Source: JTS-RE37 sp963756115 (lineage in GTDB: Bacteria; Bacteroidota; Bacteroidia; Flavobacteriales; Flavobacteriaceae). Taken from it: DNA of 64,000 nt. Position numbers and translations under genes: made by a program. Under the pieces are notes generated by a model. It was not told the DNA's origin and ran no database searches. It was given only the letters and a program-made list of their open reading frames with translations. Position 1 is the stretch's first letter, and the number at the start of each line of letters is the position of its first letter. The stretch spans positions 1 to 64,000 of the forward strand of contig CAVWMN010000001.1 in NCBI GenBank assembly GCA_963756115.1. Reading direction: 5' to 3'. Positions 10,640-18,923 of the stretch are shown here, in pieces.

Positions 10640-11390
10640 GGCGCAGGAGGGGCAGGATGTCTGGCTGAGCGCAGTCGAAGCCCTTGCAGGTAAGCAGTGA
10701 ACAGCACTTGCCCTCCGAAACCACAGGCGTAGGAGGGGCAGGATGTCTGGCTGAGCGCAGTCGAAGCCCTTGCAGGTAAGCAGTAAGCAGTACACGCCCT
10801 CCAAAGCCTTGAAGCAAAGGAGTGGCGGTAAGCGGTTCTGGGGCAGGGATTGAAATATTTGCAAAACTTTTATTTCGACTGCGCTCAATATGACAGTTTT
10901 GCAAATTGGTTAGTTGGTTCAAAATCCATGATTAATAGTTTACAGGACAACATTGAACCCTATGTCAGGCCGAGCGCCGCCTGTCGGACGGCAGGCAGTC
11001 GAAGCCCTTTGTCATTGAGCAGTGAACAGCACTTGTCCTCCGAAACCACAGGCGTAGGAGGGGCAGGATGTCTGGCTGAGCGCAGTCGAAGCCCTTGCAG
11101 GTAAGCAGTAAGCAGTACACGCCCTCCAAAGCCTTTAAGCAAAGGAGTGGCGGTAAGCGGTTCTGGGGCAGGGATGGAAATATTTGCAAAACTTTTATTT
11201 CGACTGCGCTCAATATGACAGTTTTGCAAATTGGTTAGTTGGTTCAAAAATTGATGATTAATAGTTTACAGGACAACATTGAACCCTATGTCAGGCTGAG
11301 CGCCCGCCTTTCGGACGGCAGGCAGTCGAAGCCCTTTGTCATTGAGCAGTGAACAGCACTTGTCCTCCGAAGCATTTAAGCGAAGGAGGG
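10640..11390. repeat. Intergenic REP-like palindromes in a ~325-bp tandem duplication
   Basis: A unit of about 325 bases starting at gcagtgaacagcacttg is present at about 10695-11019 and 11020-11346, with a truncated third copy to about 11390; the acttg anchor lies at 10706, 11031 and 11358. A short extra copy of its first part lies at 10640-10690. Each unit carries the motif ctgagcgcagtcgaagccct and its opposite orientation ttcgactgcgctcaatatga. I recognise these as the REP-like palindromes common in Flavobacteriia intergenic DNA. In both units one REP is interrupted by a second small palindrome (near 10975-10998 and 11302-11326, gtcggacggcagg core). No supported gene lies in 10418-11407. 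Confidence 0.85.
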
Positions 11391-11407
11391 AACTTTGAAT
11401 ATCCAAC

Positions 11408-12139
11408 ATGCAGAGAAGATCATTTATCAAAAAAAGCAGTATATCAGGTCTGGCATTATCCGTGGTCCCCGGGACTGTATGGACGCAGGAGAAGGAGTAC
11501 ACTGTTGCTGAGCTCATGGGAAAGGAAAACATCAAATTGTATGGCAAAGGGATCAACCTGCAAAAACAAGCCCATGATGCCTTCGTGGAGATGCGAAAAT
11601 TAGCCAAGGCAGACGGAATCGATATTCAGATTGTATCCTCCTATCGAAGCTTTGCGCAACAGGAGGCTATTTTTGAAAAGAAATACCAAAATTACACGGA
11701 TGAAGGCATGGAACCCATGGCGGCCATTGACAAGATCATCGAGTATTCCACCATCCCCGGTACCAGCAGGCATCACTGGGGGACGGACATCGACATCATC
11801 GATGGCCCGCCAAAACCCAATGTTGACGTACTGGTTCCCCAAAAGTTCAGGCCCGGCGGACCGTATGTAGCCCTGAAGGAATGGATGGATGCGCATTCAG
11901 AAGCCTGCGGGTTTTACCTGGTATATACCGATAATCCCAAACGCAAAGGGTTTAAATACGAACCATGGCATTTCAGTTATGCCCCGGTCTCCATCCCCAT
12001 GCTCACCGCTTTCCGGAAAAAAAATATCCTGCAACTTTTGGAAAAAGAGCAATTTATGGGCAGTGAACATTTCACAACGGGATTTGTAAATAGTTATATA
12101 CGGGATAACATCCTGGATATAAACCCGGATCTTTTATAG
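11408..12139 (+). CDS. M15 family D-alanyl-D-alanine carboxypeptidase (VanY-type)
   Basis: This 243-residue protein is a zinc carboxypeptidase that trims peptidoglycan peptides. The family zinc motif SxHxxGxxxD appears as SRHHWGTDID (about residues 119-128), and the second catalytic/zinc part as EPWHFSY near residue 194. The N terminus has a twin-arginine-like signal (RRSFIKK at residues 3-9, then a hydrophobic stretch), suggesting Tat export to the periplasm. It begins just after the REP-like repeats. The M48 protease gene follows 40 bases later, so the two may form a small envelope operon. Family assignment is firm; substrate specificity is inferred. Confidence 0.88.
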   Translation: MQRRSFIKKSSISGLALSVVPGTVWTQEKEYTVAELMGKENIKLYGKGINLQKQAHDAFVEMRKLAKADGIDIQIVSSYRSFAQQEAIFEKKYQNYTDEGMEPMAAIDKIIEYSTIPGTSRHHWGTDIDIIDGPPKPNVDVLVPQKFRPGGPYVALKEWMDAHSEACGFYLVYTDNPKRKGFKYEPWHFSYAPVSIPMLTAFRKKNILQLLEKEQFMGSEHFTTGFVNSYIRDNILDINPDLL

Positions 12140-12179
12140 GCATTTTAATAATTATTATCAATAGGAATACAGTAAGATC

Positions 12180-12947
12180 ATGAGGAGAGTGAGTTGGAAA
12201 ATCCGGATATTCATAGGTTTGGCCATTGTTGCCTTTGCCTTCGTCCAGCGGTGCAGCAGCAAAGAGGAAAACCCGTATACCGGCAGGACGCAAACCATTG
12301 ATATGACACCCGAACAGGAGATCGCTATCGGGTTACAAGCTGCCCCTGAAATAGCGCAGCAATTCGGCGGGTTATACCCGGACGAACGCATGCAGTCCCA
12401 GGTGGATGCTATAGGAAAGAAATTGGTAGCTAACAGCGTCGCCCGTGAAACCCCCTATCAATATGAGTTCCACCTGCTGGCTGATGATCAGACCCTCAAT
12501 GCCTTCGCACTTCCGGGGGGGCCGGTTTTCATTACCTATGCCCTGTTCTCCCGATTGAACGAGGCACAGTTGGCAGGCGTCCTCGGCCATGAAATAGGCC
12601 ATGTGATCGGTCGGCATTCAGCCGAACGGATCGCGGAAAGTAATTTTTGGAAGACCGTATCCATGGGAGCCAGCGTGGGGGCCGATGCCGGGGGTATTGT
12701 TGGGAGCATCGGACAGAATACCTTGCTTAAAAACGGGCGGGGCGATGAATTGGAAAGCGATGACCTGGGGGTGCTATTTATGATACAGGCGGGCTATAAC
12801 CCGGAAGAAATGATCCGGGTCATGGAGATACTCCAGGAAGCAGCCGGACCAAACAGGCAACCGGAATTCCAAAGCACCCATCCCGATCCAGGAAACCGGA
12901 TCGAGAAGATTCAGGAAGCCATCATCAAATACAGGAGTCAGACCTGA
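12180..12947 (+). CDS. M48 family zinc metalloprotease, exported (BepA/LoiP-like)
   Basis: The 255-residue protein carries the metalloprotease motif HEIGH at residues 137-141 and the downstream Glu-bearing ELESDDLG (residues 190-199). It ends with the STHPDPGNRIEKIQ motif typical of periplasmic M48C peptidases that police outer-membrane protein assembly. An N-terminal hydrophobic segment (residues 8-22) followed by Cys25 suggests a signal anchor or possible lipoprotein, although the bases before Cys are not a canonical lipobox. There are no TPR repeats, so it resembles the short LoiP/YcaL type rather than full-length BepA. Confidence 0.85.
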   Translation: MRRVSWKIRIFIGLAIVAFAFVQRCSSKEENPYTGRTQTIDMTPEQEIAIGLQAAPEIAQQFGGLYPDERMQSQVDAIGKKLVANSVARETPYQYEFHLLADDQTLNAFALPGGPVFITYALFSRLNEAQLAGVLGHEIGHVIGRHSAERIAESNFWKTVSMGASVGADAGGIVGSIGQNTLLKNGRGDELESDDLGVLFMIQAGYNPEEMIRVMEILQEAAGPNRQPEFQSTHPDPGNRIEKIQEAIIKYRSQT

Positions 12948-12988
12948 CCTTAAAATGGTGGTCGCCTAGGATATATCAATTTTATTTG

Positions 12989-12996
12989 TATATTTG
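12989..12996 (+). promoter_or_regulatory. Flavobacterial -7 box TATATTTG upstream of a small membrane-protein gene
   Basis: An exact TAnnTTTG match lies 73 bases upstream of the ATG at 13070, in an AT-rich stretch after the protease gene. No clear TTG -33 element is present at the expected distance. Confidence 0.4.
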
Positions 12997-13069
12997 ATCA
13001 CCTCCAAATCTTTAATCAATCCCGCTGATTTAACCTTTATAGCTTTAATTTTTATTAAAATAAGACTAT

Positions 13070-13237
13070 ATGGGAACGCTTACACATTTTAAAGAACTTT
13101 ATCTGGAGGCTTTCGATGATTGCAAACCGGCATTTGTAGTATTCCTTTTGAAGGTATATTCTTTTTTCTGTGTGCTGATGTTATTTATGGCCGTCTATGC
13201 ATTTTTTTACAGAGCATTTACAGGATTTGAATTTTAA
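13070..13237 (+). CDS. Small single-span membrane protein (55 residues, possibly DUF6747)
   Basis: ATG 13070 to TAA 13237 encodes 55 residues: a short N terminus (MGTLTHFKELYLEAF), a hydrophobic segment at about residues 21-47 rich in F, V and L, and a short RAFTGFEF tail. The ELYLEAF start and the FxFRxxTGFxF ending recall a family of roughly 50-residue Flavobacteriaceae membrane proteins that I remember as DUF6747; this is from memory, not a search. A -7 box lies upstream and a strong bidirectional terminator lies 60 bases downstream, which together support a real monocistronic gene. Function unknown. Confidence 0.65.
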   Translation: MGTLTHFKELYLEAFDDCKPAFVVFLLKVYSFFCVLMLFMAVYAFFYRAFTGFEF

Positions 13238-13297
13238 GTTTAGTGTGTTTATTTACTCTTTTACCTGAACACTATTTGAAGTAAATAGATGAAAAAT

Positions 13298-13335
13298 AAA
13301 AACCCTGATCCCACTTCCCTGGGACAGGGTTTTTT
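13298..13335. terminator. Bidirectional rho-independent terminator
   Basis: AAACCCTG-a-TCCCA pairs with TGGGACAGGGTTT around a six-base loop. T runs follow on both strands. It lies between the small plus-strand gene and the minus-strand ankyrin gene and can serve both. Confidence 0.88.
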
Positions 13336-13356
13336 GATTGATGAGTAAACCCCCGC

Positions 13357-13743
13357 TTAACTCTTCATAGCATTTTCGATAACTTCCAGCGCAGCCTGCG
13401 CATTTGAAAGGGTGGCATGCTTCCTGGCTGTAAATCCTTTTTCACAGGTTTTACTAAGATCAGCCCCGTTATCAATTAGCAATTGAAGGATGTCTGCCCG
13501 GTTATATCGGGCCGCAAAAATCGCCGGGGTCTTCCCCAATGATTTTTGATTGACATCCTCACCTAATTCAATCATACGCTGCACTGTGTCCAGGTCCCCC
13601 TGCATGATTGCCTTGCAGAATGGGTTAATCCCTGCAATTTCAGTTGACAACCGGACGTCTGTAACATCATCTTTGTTCATGGCATAAATGCCTGCAACTG
13701 CCATGCAACACATGGCAGTTACCATTAGGATCGTTTTTCTCAT
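13357..13743 (-). CDS. Exported ankyrin-repeat protein
   Basis: The 128-residue protein has a signal peptide (MRKTILMVTAMCCMAVAGIYA) and two to three ankyrin repeats from about residue 40 (NPFCKAIMQGDLDTVQRMIE, then KTPAIFAARYNRADILQLLI and KGFTARKHATLS). Ankyrin repeats are protein-binding scaffolds, and the partner here is unknown. It is a single gene facing the bidirectional terminator and divergent from gpmI. Small periplasmic ankyrin proteins of this size are common in flavobacteria. Confidence 0.82.
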   Translation of the reverse strand: MRKTILMVTAMCCMAVAGIYAMNKDDVTDVRLSTEIAGINPFCKAIMQGDLDTVQRMIELGEDVNQKSLGKTPAIFAARYNRADILQLLIDNGADLSKTCEKGFTARKHATLSNAQAALEVIENAMKS

Positions 13744-13946
13744 GATGAATTGATTTAATTGATGAATAGATATTGATTATATAAATATAGACTACCGTTA
13801 TACCGATTTGTTTCATTATTAACACTTAAATAACGTAAGTTTAACATCCTGGGAGGCGGAGTGTCTATTTCTTAACACTTGTTAAGAAACTATAGATTTC
13901 CCTGAAATTCTGCCGGCCTTTAGTGGCATTCCTTCTTATTTCGCAC

Positions 13947-13954
13947 TATTTTTG
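13947..13954 (+). promoter_or_regulatory. -7 box TATTTTTG of gpmI
   Basis: An exact TAnnTTTG match lies 16 bases before the chosen ATG at 13971. It supports that start over the upstream in-frame codons from 13923, which would lie ahead of the predicted transcript start. Confidence 0.5.
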
Positions 13955-13970
13955 GGTTAAACCAAATATC

Positions 13971-15488
13971 ATGAATTCCAAGGTTATCCTGATGATACTG
14001 GATGGATGGGGCATCGCCCCGGATCCATCTGTTTCCGCTATTGATCATGCCGAAACGCCTTTTATCGATTCACTTTATAAGCTTTACCCACATACCACCC
14101 TGCGGACGGATGGGATGAATGTGGGATTGCCGGAAGGCCAAATGGGCAATAGTGAAGTAGGACATATGAACCTGGGGGCAGGGCGGATCGTGTACCAGGA
14201 CCTTGCAAAGATCAACCTGGCAGTGCGGGACAATACCCTGAAAGATGAACCGGTGCTCCGGCAAGCATTTAACTATGCCCGGGACAATGGTAAACCGGTC
14301 CATTTCCTGGGATTGCTGAGCAATGGAGGGGTCCATAGCCACATTGACCACCTTAAAGGCCTGATCACAGTCAGTGAACAGCTCGGGGTGCAGAAATCCT
14401 TTGTACATGCCTTTACCGATGGCCGGGATGTAGACCCTAAAAGCGGTAAATTTTTCCTGGAAGACCTCCAGGCCTACTGTGCGGACAAAAAAACCCGGTT
14501 GGCCTCGGTCATCGGACGGTATTATGCCATGGACCGGGACAATCGCTGGGAGCGTATAAAATTGGCCTATGACCTCCTCGTGGAGGGCGAAGGGGAAAAA
14601 TCGGCTGATATCGCGGCCACCATACAAAAGAGCTATGATGAAGGCATTACCGATGAGTTTATCAAACCGATTGTACTGACCGACGCTGCATACAATCCGC
14701 GGACTACCATCAAAGACGGGGATGTTGTGATATTTTTCAATTTCAGGACCGATCGGGGCCGGGAACTCACGCAGGCACTAAGCCAGATGGACTACCATGA
14801 ATTCAATATGCATCAACTCAACCTTTATTATGTAACCCTCACCAATTACGATGATTCGTATAAGGATATAAAAGTGGTTTATGACAAGGATAATCTGCAG
14901 AACACGCTTGGGGAAGTGCTGGCCAGGGAAGGGAAAAAACAGATCCGCATCGCGGAAACTGAAAAATACCCGCATGTGACATTTTTCTTCAACGGAGGGC
15001 GGGAAGTGCCATTTGAGGGGGAACAAAGAATATTATGCCCTTCACCAAAAGTGGCCACCTATGACCTCCAACCCGAAATGAGTGCCTATGATATCCGGGA
15101 CGCTATCCTTCCGGAACTGGAAAATGAGACGGCTGATTTTATCTGCCTCAATTTTGCCAACCCGGATATGGTCGGCCATACGGGCAGCATGCCAGCGGCA
15201 ATAAAAGCCTGTGAAACGGTAGATGCCTGTGCCCGGGACGTAATTACCACTGCATTGAAACATGGCTATATCACCCTGGTGATCGCAGATCACGGGAATT
15301 GTGAAACGATGATCAACCCGGATGGCTCCCCCAATACAGCACATACGACCAATCCGGTCCCGCTTATAGTGGTGGGTGGTGACAACACAACTGTACGCCC
15401 CGGCGTACTCGGGGATATTGCACCAACTATCTTGCACCTCATGGGGATACCCCAACCGGAGGTCATGACTCAAAAGAGCCTGGTGTAA
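13971..15488 (+). CDS. gpmI: 2,3-bisphosphoglycerate-independent phosphoglycerate mutase
   Basis: The 505-residue enzyme interconverts 3- and 2-phosphoglycerate in glycolysis using two Mn ions and a phosphoserine intermediate. Visible hallmarks are the N-terminal metal site ILDGWG, the nucleophile loop GQMGNSEVGHMNLGAGR, the substrate loop FTDGRDVDP, and the C-terminal metal ligands in MVGHTG, ADHGNCE and NTAHTTNPVP. ATG 13971 was chosen because it starts directly before the conserved NSKVILMILDGWG and follows a -7 box. Length matches the family. It stands as a single gene between the ankyrin gene and the disulfide oxidoreductase. Confidence 0.97.
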   Translation: MNSKVILMILDGWGIAPDPSVSAIDHAETPFIDSLYKLYPHTTLRTDGMNVGLPEGQMGNSEVGHMNLGAGRIVYQDLAKINLAVRDNTLKDEPVLRQAFNYARDNGKPVHFLGLLSNGGVHSHIDHLKGLITVSEQLGVQKSFVHAFTDGRDVDPKSGKFFLEDLQAYCADKKTRLASVIGRYYAMDRDNRWERIKLAYDLLVEGEGEKSADIAATIQKSYDEGITDEFIKPIVLTDAAYNPRTTIKDGDVVIFFNFRTDRGRELTQALSQMDYHEFNMHQLNLYYVTLTNYDDSYKDIKVVYDKDNLQNTLGEVLAREGKKQIRIAETEKYPHVTFFFNGGREVPFEGEQRILCPSPKVATYDLQPEMSAYDIRDAILPELENETADFICLNFANPDMVGHTGSMPAAIKACETVDACARDVITTALKHGYITLVIADHGNCETMINPDGSPNTAHTTNPVPLIVVGGDNTTVRPGVLGDIAPTILHLMGIPQPEVMTQKSLV

Positions 15489-15594
15489 CATGCTTCCCTT
15501 ATAATAGTAGTTGGCGTAACCTGGCCGCTGGCTTTCCTTTAAGTGGGAGCCGACCTGGGGAAAACCTAATTCCTTCACTTTTGAACTGATAACT

Positions 15595-17031
15595 ATGAAA
15601 CAGTATGATGTCATTGTCATCGGTGCCGGAGCTGCCGGCCTTGGCAGCAGCGGGGTTTCCAACTTTTTAAAGCTCAAAACCCTGCTCATAGAAAAGGATG
15701 CTGACCACTTCGGTGGCGATTGTACAAATTATGGTTGTGTTCCAAGCAAAGCCCTCATCCACATTGCATCGCATTTCCATCATGCACGGGAAGCGGCCCG
15801 GTTTGGCCTGAAACCGGAAGGAAAGGCTGATATGAAAAAGGTATTGGACTATATCCACAGCAAACAGGAAATCATAAAAGCAACTGAAGACGCAGATGCC
15901 CTTCGAAAAAAAGGCATTGATGTAGAGATTGGCGAAGCGCGGTTCGCATCCGAAGACAGTGTAACAGCCAATGGTGAAACCTATACCGCAAAAATCTTCT
16001 TCCTCTGTACCGGCTCCCGGCCTGAAAAAGTTGAGATCGAGGGGATGGAAACCCTGCCGGTTTATACCAATGAAACCATTTTTTTTGATTGTGACAGCTT
16101 ACCCGAAAACCTGTTGGTCATTGGCGGGGGGCCTATAGGATGTGAGCTGGGACAGGCATTTTCCCGGCTTGGGAGTAAAGTAACCATTGTCAACCGGGGC
16201 AGCAGGCTACTCAGGAAAGAACAGGAATCAGACTCCCGGATCCTGCAGGATCGCTTGGAAACCGAAGGGGTCAGGGTCTTGAATAATGCCACCGTTGTTA
16301 AATTCAGGGATGGAACGGCACATATTGATGTGAAAGGCGAATCCTTAAAAACCGTCCAGTGTGATGCGGTCCTTGTTGCCGCCGGGCGGAAGGTTACCAC
16401 GGCCGGACTGCAGCTTGAAAAAGCCGGAATAGCCCTGGGCGAAGCAGGAAAAATAAAGGTGAATGAATACCTGCAAAGCACCAATAAAAAAGTCTATGTC
16501 CTGGGGGATGCAGCCGGAAGCTACCAATTTTCACATGGTGCCGAAAAAATGGTTCGCCAGGTATGGCGCAACCTGTTGATCCCGTTTTTCAGGAAGAAAA
16601 ATACGCTCGATGATCTGAGCTGGGTTACATTCACCGATCCCCAGGTGGCCCACTTCGGACTAACCGAAGATCAATTGAATAAAGCAGGCACCGCATTTAT
16701 CAGGCAGGATCAGGGTATGGAAGAAGATGACCGGGCGATCATACAGGAATACGGCTATGGCCATGTATCCATTTGGCTGGAAGCGGGTAAAAATACAGCA
16801 GATAAAAAATTGCTGGCTGGAAGCATGATCGCGCCCCTGGCGGGGGAACTCATACAGGAATTGCAGTTCGCCAAACACGCGGGAGTCCCAATTGGGAAAT
16901 TTGGTGACAGGGTCTACCCTTATCCGGTTTCGGCACGTATCAACCAGAAAACAGCACGGGGCTTACTGGAAAAGACCTATACTGAATTCAAGATCAGGAT
17001 GGCAAGGACAGCTTTCAATATGTTCCATTGA
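15595..17031 (+). CDS. FAD-dependent pyridine nucleotide-disulfide oxidoreductase (mercuric reductase-like)
   Basis: The 478-residue flavoenzyme has an N-terminal FAD dinucleotide fold (GAGAAGLGSS), the redox disulfide CTNYGCVPSK (Cys43 and Cys48), an NAD(P) fold (VIGGGPIGCELGQ at about residue 177) and a second FAD segment (VYVLGDAAG). Class I enzymes such as lipoamide dehydrogenase have a C-terminal His-Glu pair that works with the disulfide. Here the matching place reads RVYPYPVSARIN, with Tyr in place of His and no Glu. It is therefore unlikely to be a standard lipoamide dehydrogenase and resembles the MerA-like group of unknown substrate. No mer genes or lipoate-enzyme genes are nearby. 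Confidence 0.85.
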   Translation: MKQYDVIVIGAGAAGLGSSGVSNFLKLKTLLIEKDADHFGGDCTNYGCVPSKALIHIASHFHHAREAARFGLKPEGKADMKKVLDYIHSKQEIIKATEDADALRKKGIDVEIGEARFASEDSVTANGETYTAKIFFLCTGSRPEKVEIEGMETLPVYTNETIFFDCDSLPENLLVIGGGPIGCELGQAFSRLGSKVTIVNRGSRLLRKEQESDSRILQDRLETEGVRVLNNATVVKFRDGTAHIDVKGESLKTVQCDAVLVAAGRKVTTAGLQLEKAGIALGEAGKIKVNEYLQSTNKKVYVLGDAAGSYQFSHGAEKMVRQVWRNLLIPFFRKKNTLDDLSWVTFTDPQVAHFGLTEDQLNKAGTAFIRQDQGMEEDDRAIIQEYGYGHVSIWLEAGKNTADKKLLAGSMIAPLAGELIQELQFAKHAGVPIGKFGDRVYPYPVSARINQKTARGLLEKTYTEFKIRMARTAFNMFH

Positions 17032-17103
17032 GCTGGATTAACTATTTTGAGTATCCTGCAAAGACTTAACCACAGGCTTTCGGGCTAATTTAAAGTAATG
17101 TTT

Positions 17104-17111
17104 TACCTTTG
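17104..17111 (+). promoter_or_regulatory. -7 box TACCTTTG five bases before the map start codon
   Basis: An exact TAnnTTTG match ends at 17111, and the map ATG is at 17117. With transcription expected about four bases after the box, the leader would be near zero, so the mRNA may be leaderless. Confidence 0.5.
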
Positions 17112-17116
17112 CCCTT

Positions 17117-17953
17117 ATGGTTAAAATAAAATCCTCCGAAGAAATAGAATTGATGCGGGAAAGTGCCCTGGTGGTATCAAAGACCCTGGGGATGTTGGCC
17201 CCTGAGATCAAACCAGGCGTAACAGCATTATACCTCGACAAACTCGCCGAAGAATTTATACGGGAACAAGGTGCCACCCCAGGATTTTTGGGGATGTACG
17301 ATTTCCCCAACACCCTGAATATGAGTCCGAATGCCCAGGTAGTCCATGGAATTCCCACTAATGAACCGCTACAGGAGGGCGATATCATTTCGGTGGACTG
17401 CGGGGCCCTGAAAAATGGATATTACGGGGATCATGCCTATACGTTCGAGGTAGGCGAAGTTGCACCGGAAACCAAAAAATTGCTGCAGGTTACCAAGGAA
17501 GCACTGTACGTTGGTATTCGTGAATTTAAAGTTGGGAATCGCGTCGGGGATGTGGGCTTTGCCATACAGAATTATTGTGAGAGCCACGGGTATAGTGTGG
17601 TCCGGGAACTGGTAGGGCACGGGCTTGGAAAAAAATTGCATGAAAGTCCCGAAATGCCCAACTATGGTAAAAGGGGCCGGGGAAAACGTTTTTTGGAAGG
17701 GATGGTGGTTGCTATTGAACCCATGATCAACATGGGGACCCGGCACATCAGGCAGTTAAAGGACGGCTGGACCATCCTGACTGCCGATGGAAATCCCAGT
17801 GCGCATTTTGAACACAATGTGGCGATCGTGAATGGCAGACCCGAATTGTTGTCTACTTTCAAATATATCTATGATGCCCTTGGCATCGAAAGCGATGAGG
17901 AAAGCGAATTCCGTCAGAAAAAAGCTGGCGGTCTGCCCATAAATGGATACTGA
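17117..17953 (+). CDS. map: Type I methionine aminopeptidase
   Basis: This 278-residue metallo-enzyme removes the initiator methionine from nascent proteins. The five metal ligands are visible: Asp in SVDCGAL, Asp in YYGDHAY, His in GHGLGKKLHE, Glu in VAIEPMINMG and Glu in HFEHNVAI. The C terminus extends about 20 residues beyond the catalytic fold, as usual in Bacteroidota. The start is fixed by the conserved VKIKSSEEIELMRES and by the -7 box immediately upstream. Confidence 0.97.
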   Translation: MVKIKSSEEIELMRESALVVSKTLGMLAPEIKPGVTALYLDKLAEEFIREQGATPGFLGMYDFPNTLNMSPNAQVVHGIPTNEPLQEGDIISVDCGALKNGYYGDHAYTFEVGEVAPETKKLLQVTKEALYVGIREFKVGNRVGDVGFAIQNYCESHGYSVVRELVGHGLGKKLHESPEMPNYGKRGRGKRFLEGMVVAIEPMINMGTRHIRQLKDGWTILTADGNPSAHFEHNVAIVNGRPELLSTFKYIYDALGIESDEESEFRQKKAGGLPINGY

Positions 17954-18095
17954 TTTTCTGCCTCAGCGGGTGAAGGCAATGCTTAATTCCGTATTTTGCA
18001 GCCTTCTATAAACATGGGATACATGTCCCCGCTTTCCGAATTACCACCATTCAATTCCATGCTGACCAACAATTTTAACAGTACTGCCCCGCCAC

Positions 18096-18863
18096 ATGAA
18101 GCGTCTCTTTAAATTCCTACTGAACCTGATTCCCAGGCCCTGGCTCATACAATTAAGCTATCCGGTAAGGCCGGTGCTGGCCTTCTTTATGCGGGGGGAC
18201 AGGTATGTTGACCCAATAGACGGGCGGAGGTTCAGGAGTTTCCTGCCCTATGGTTATGAAAACCCGCGGGAAAATGTCCTTTCCCCTTCAACCCTGTCCC
18301 TCGAAAGGCACCGGTTGCTATGGCTATACCTGTGCAGGGAAACCGACTTTTTCACGGCACGCTACAAGGTGCTGCATTTTGCACCGGAACAAGCCTTCTA
18401 CAAACGGTTCCGGAATTTAAAGAACCTCGAGTACATCACCACAGACCTTAATTCCCCCCTGGCAGATGTAAAAGCTGATATCTGTGCGCTCCCCTTTGAA
18501 GACCAGTCCATCGATGTCATCCTGTGCAACCACGTACTGGAACACATCCCCGATGATACCAGGGCGATGCAGGAATTGTACAGGGTTCTGAAAAAAGGAG
18601 GCTGGGGCATCCTGCAGATCCCCCAGGATTTGAACAGGGAACAGACATTCGAGGATGATTCCATAACAGGTGTAAAAGAACGGGCACGGGTCTTCGGCCA
18701 GTATGACCATGTGCGAATCTATGGCAGGGACTACTTTGATAAATTAGAAGCTATTGGCTTTACTGTAAAGGCAGTGGATTATACAGCGGGCTGGCCGGCA
18801 GGTGAAGTGGATAAATACCGGCTCGCAAAAGGTGAGATCATCCCGGTAGTGACCAAAGTATAA
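18096..18863 (+). CDS. Class I SAM-dependent methyltransferase
   Basis: The 255-residue protein has a methyltransferase core containing a motif I region (YKVLHFAPE, about residue 89) and a motif IV/V block (DVILCNHVLEHIPDD, then LYRVLKKGGWGIL). The N terminus is basic with a possible hydrophobic or amphipathic segment (FKFLLNLIPRPWLIQL) that may touch the membrane. It lies downstream of map on the same strand, 142 bases away. The substrate cannot be told from sequence; a small molecule or lipid is as likely as a macromolecule. Confidence 0.8.
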   Translation: MKRLFKFLLNLIPRPWLIQLSYPVRPVLAFFMRGDRYVDPIDGRRFRSFLPYGYENPRENVLSPSTLSLERHRLLWLYLCRETDFFTARYKVLHFAPEQAFYKRFRNLKNLEYITTDLNSPLADVKADICALPFEDQSIDVILCNHVLEHIPDDTRAMQELYRVLKKGGWGILQIPQDLNREQTFEDDSITGVKERARVFGQYDHVRIYGRDYFDKLEAIGFTVKAVDYTAGWPAGEVDKYRLAKGEIIPVVTKV

Positions 18864-18923
18864 TCCATGGTTCCCTGAAAGGTTCCGCCATTATCAAAAA
18901 AGGCAGCCCTTACAGCATTGAAA

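Noticed and set aside
15595..17031. Naming the flavoenzyme lpdA or merA
   Set aside because: The C-terminal His-Glu of lipoamide dehydrogenase is missing and no mer or lipoate-complex genes are nearby.
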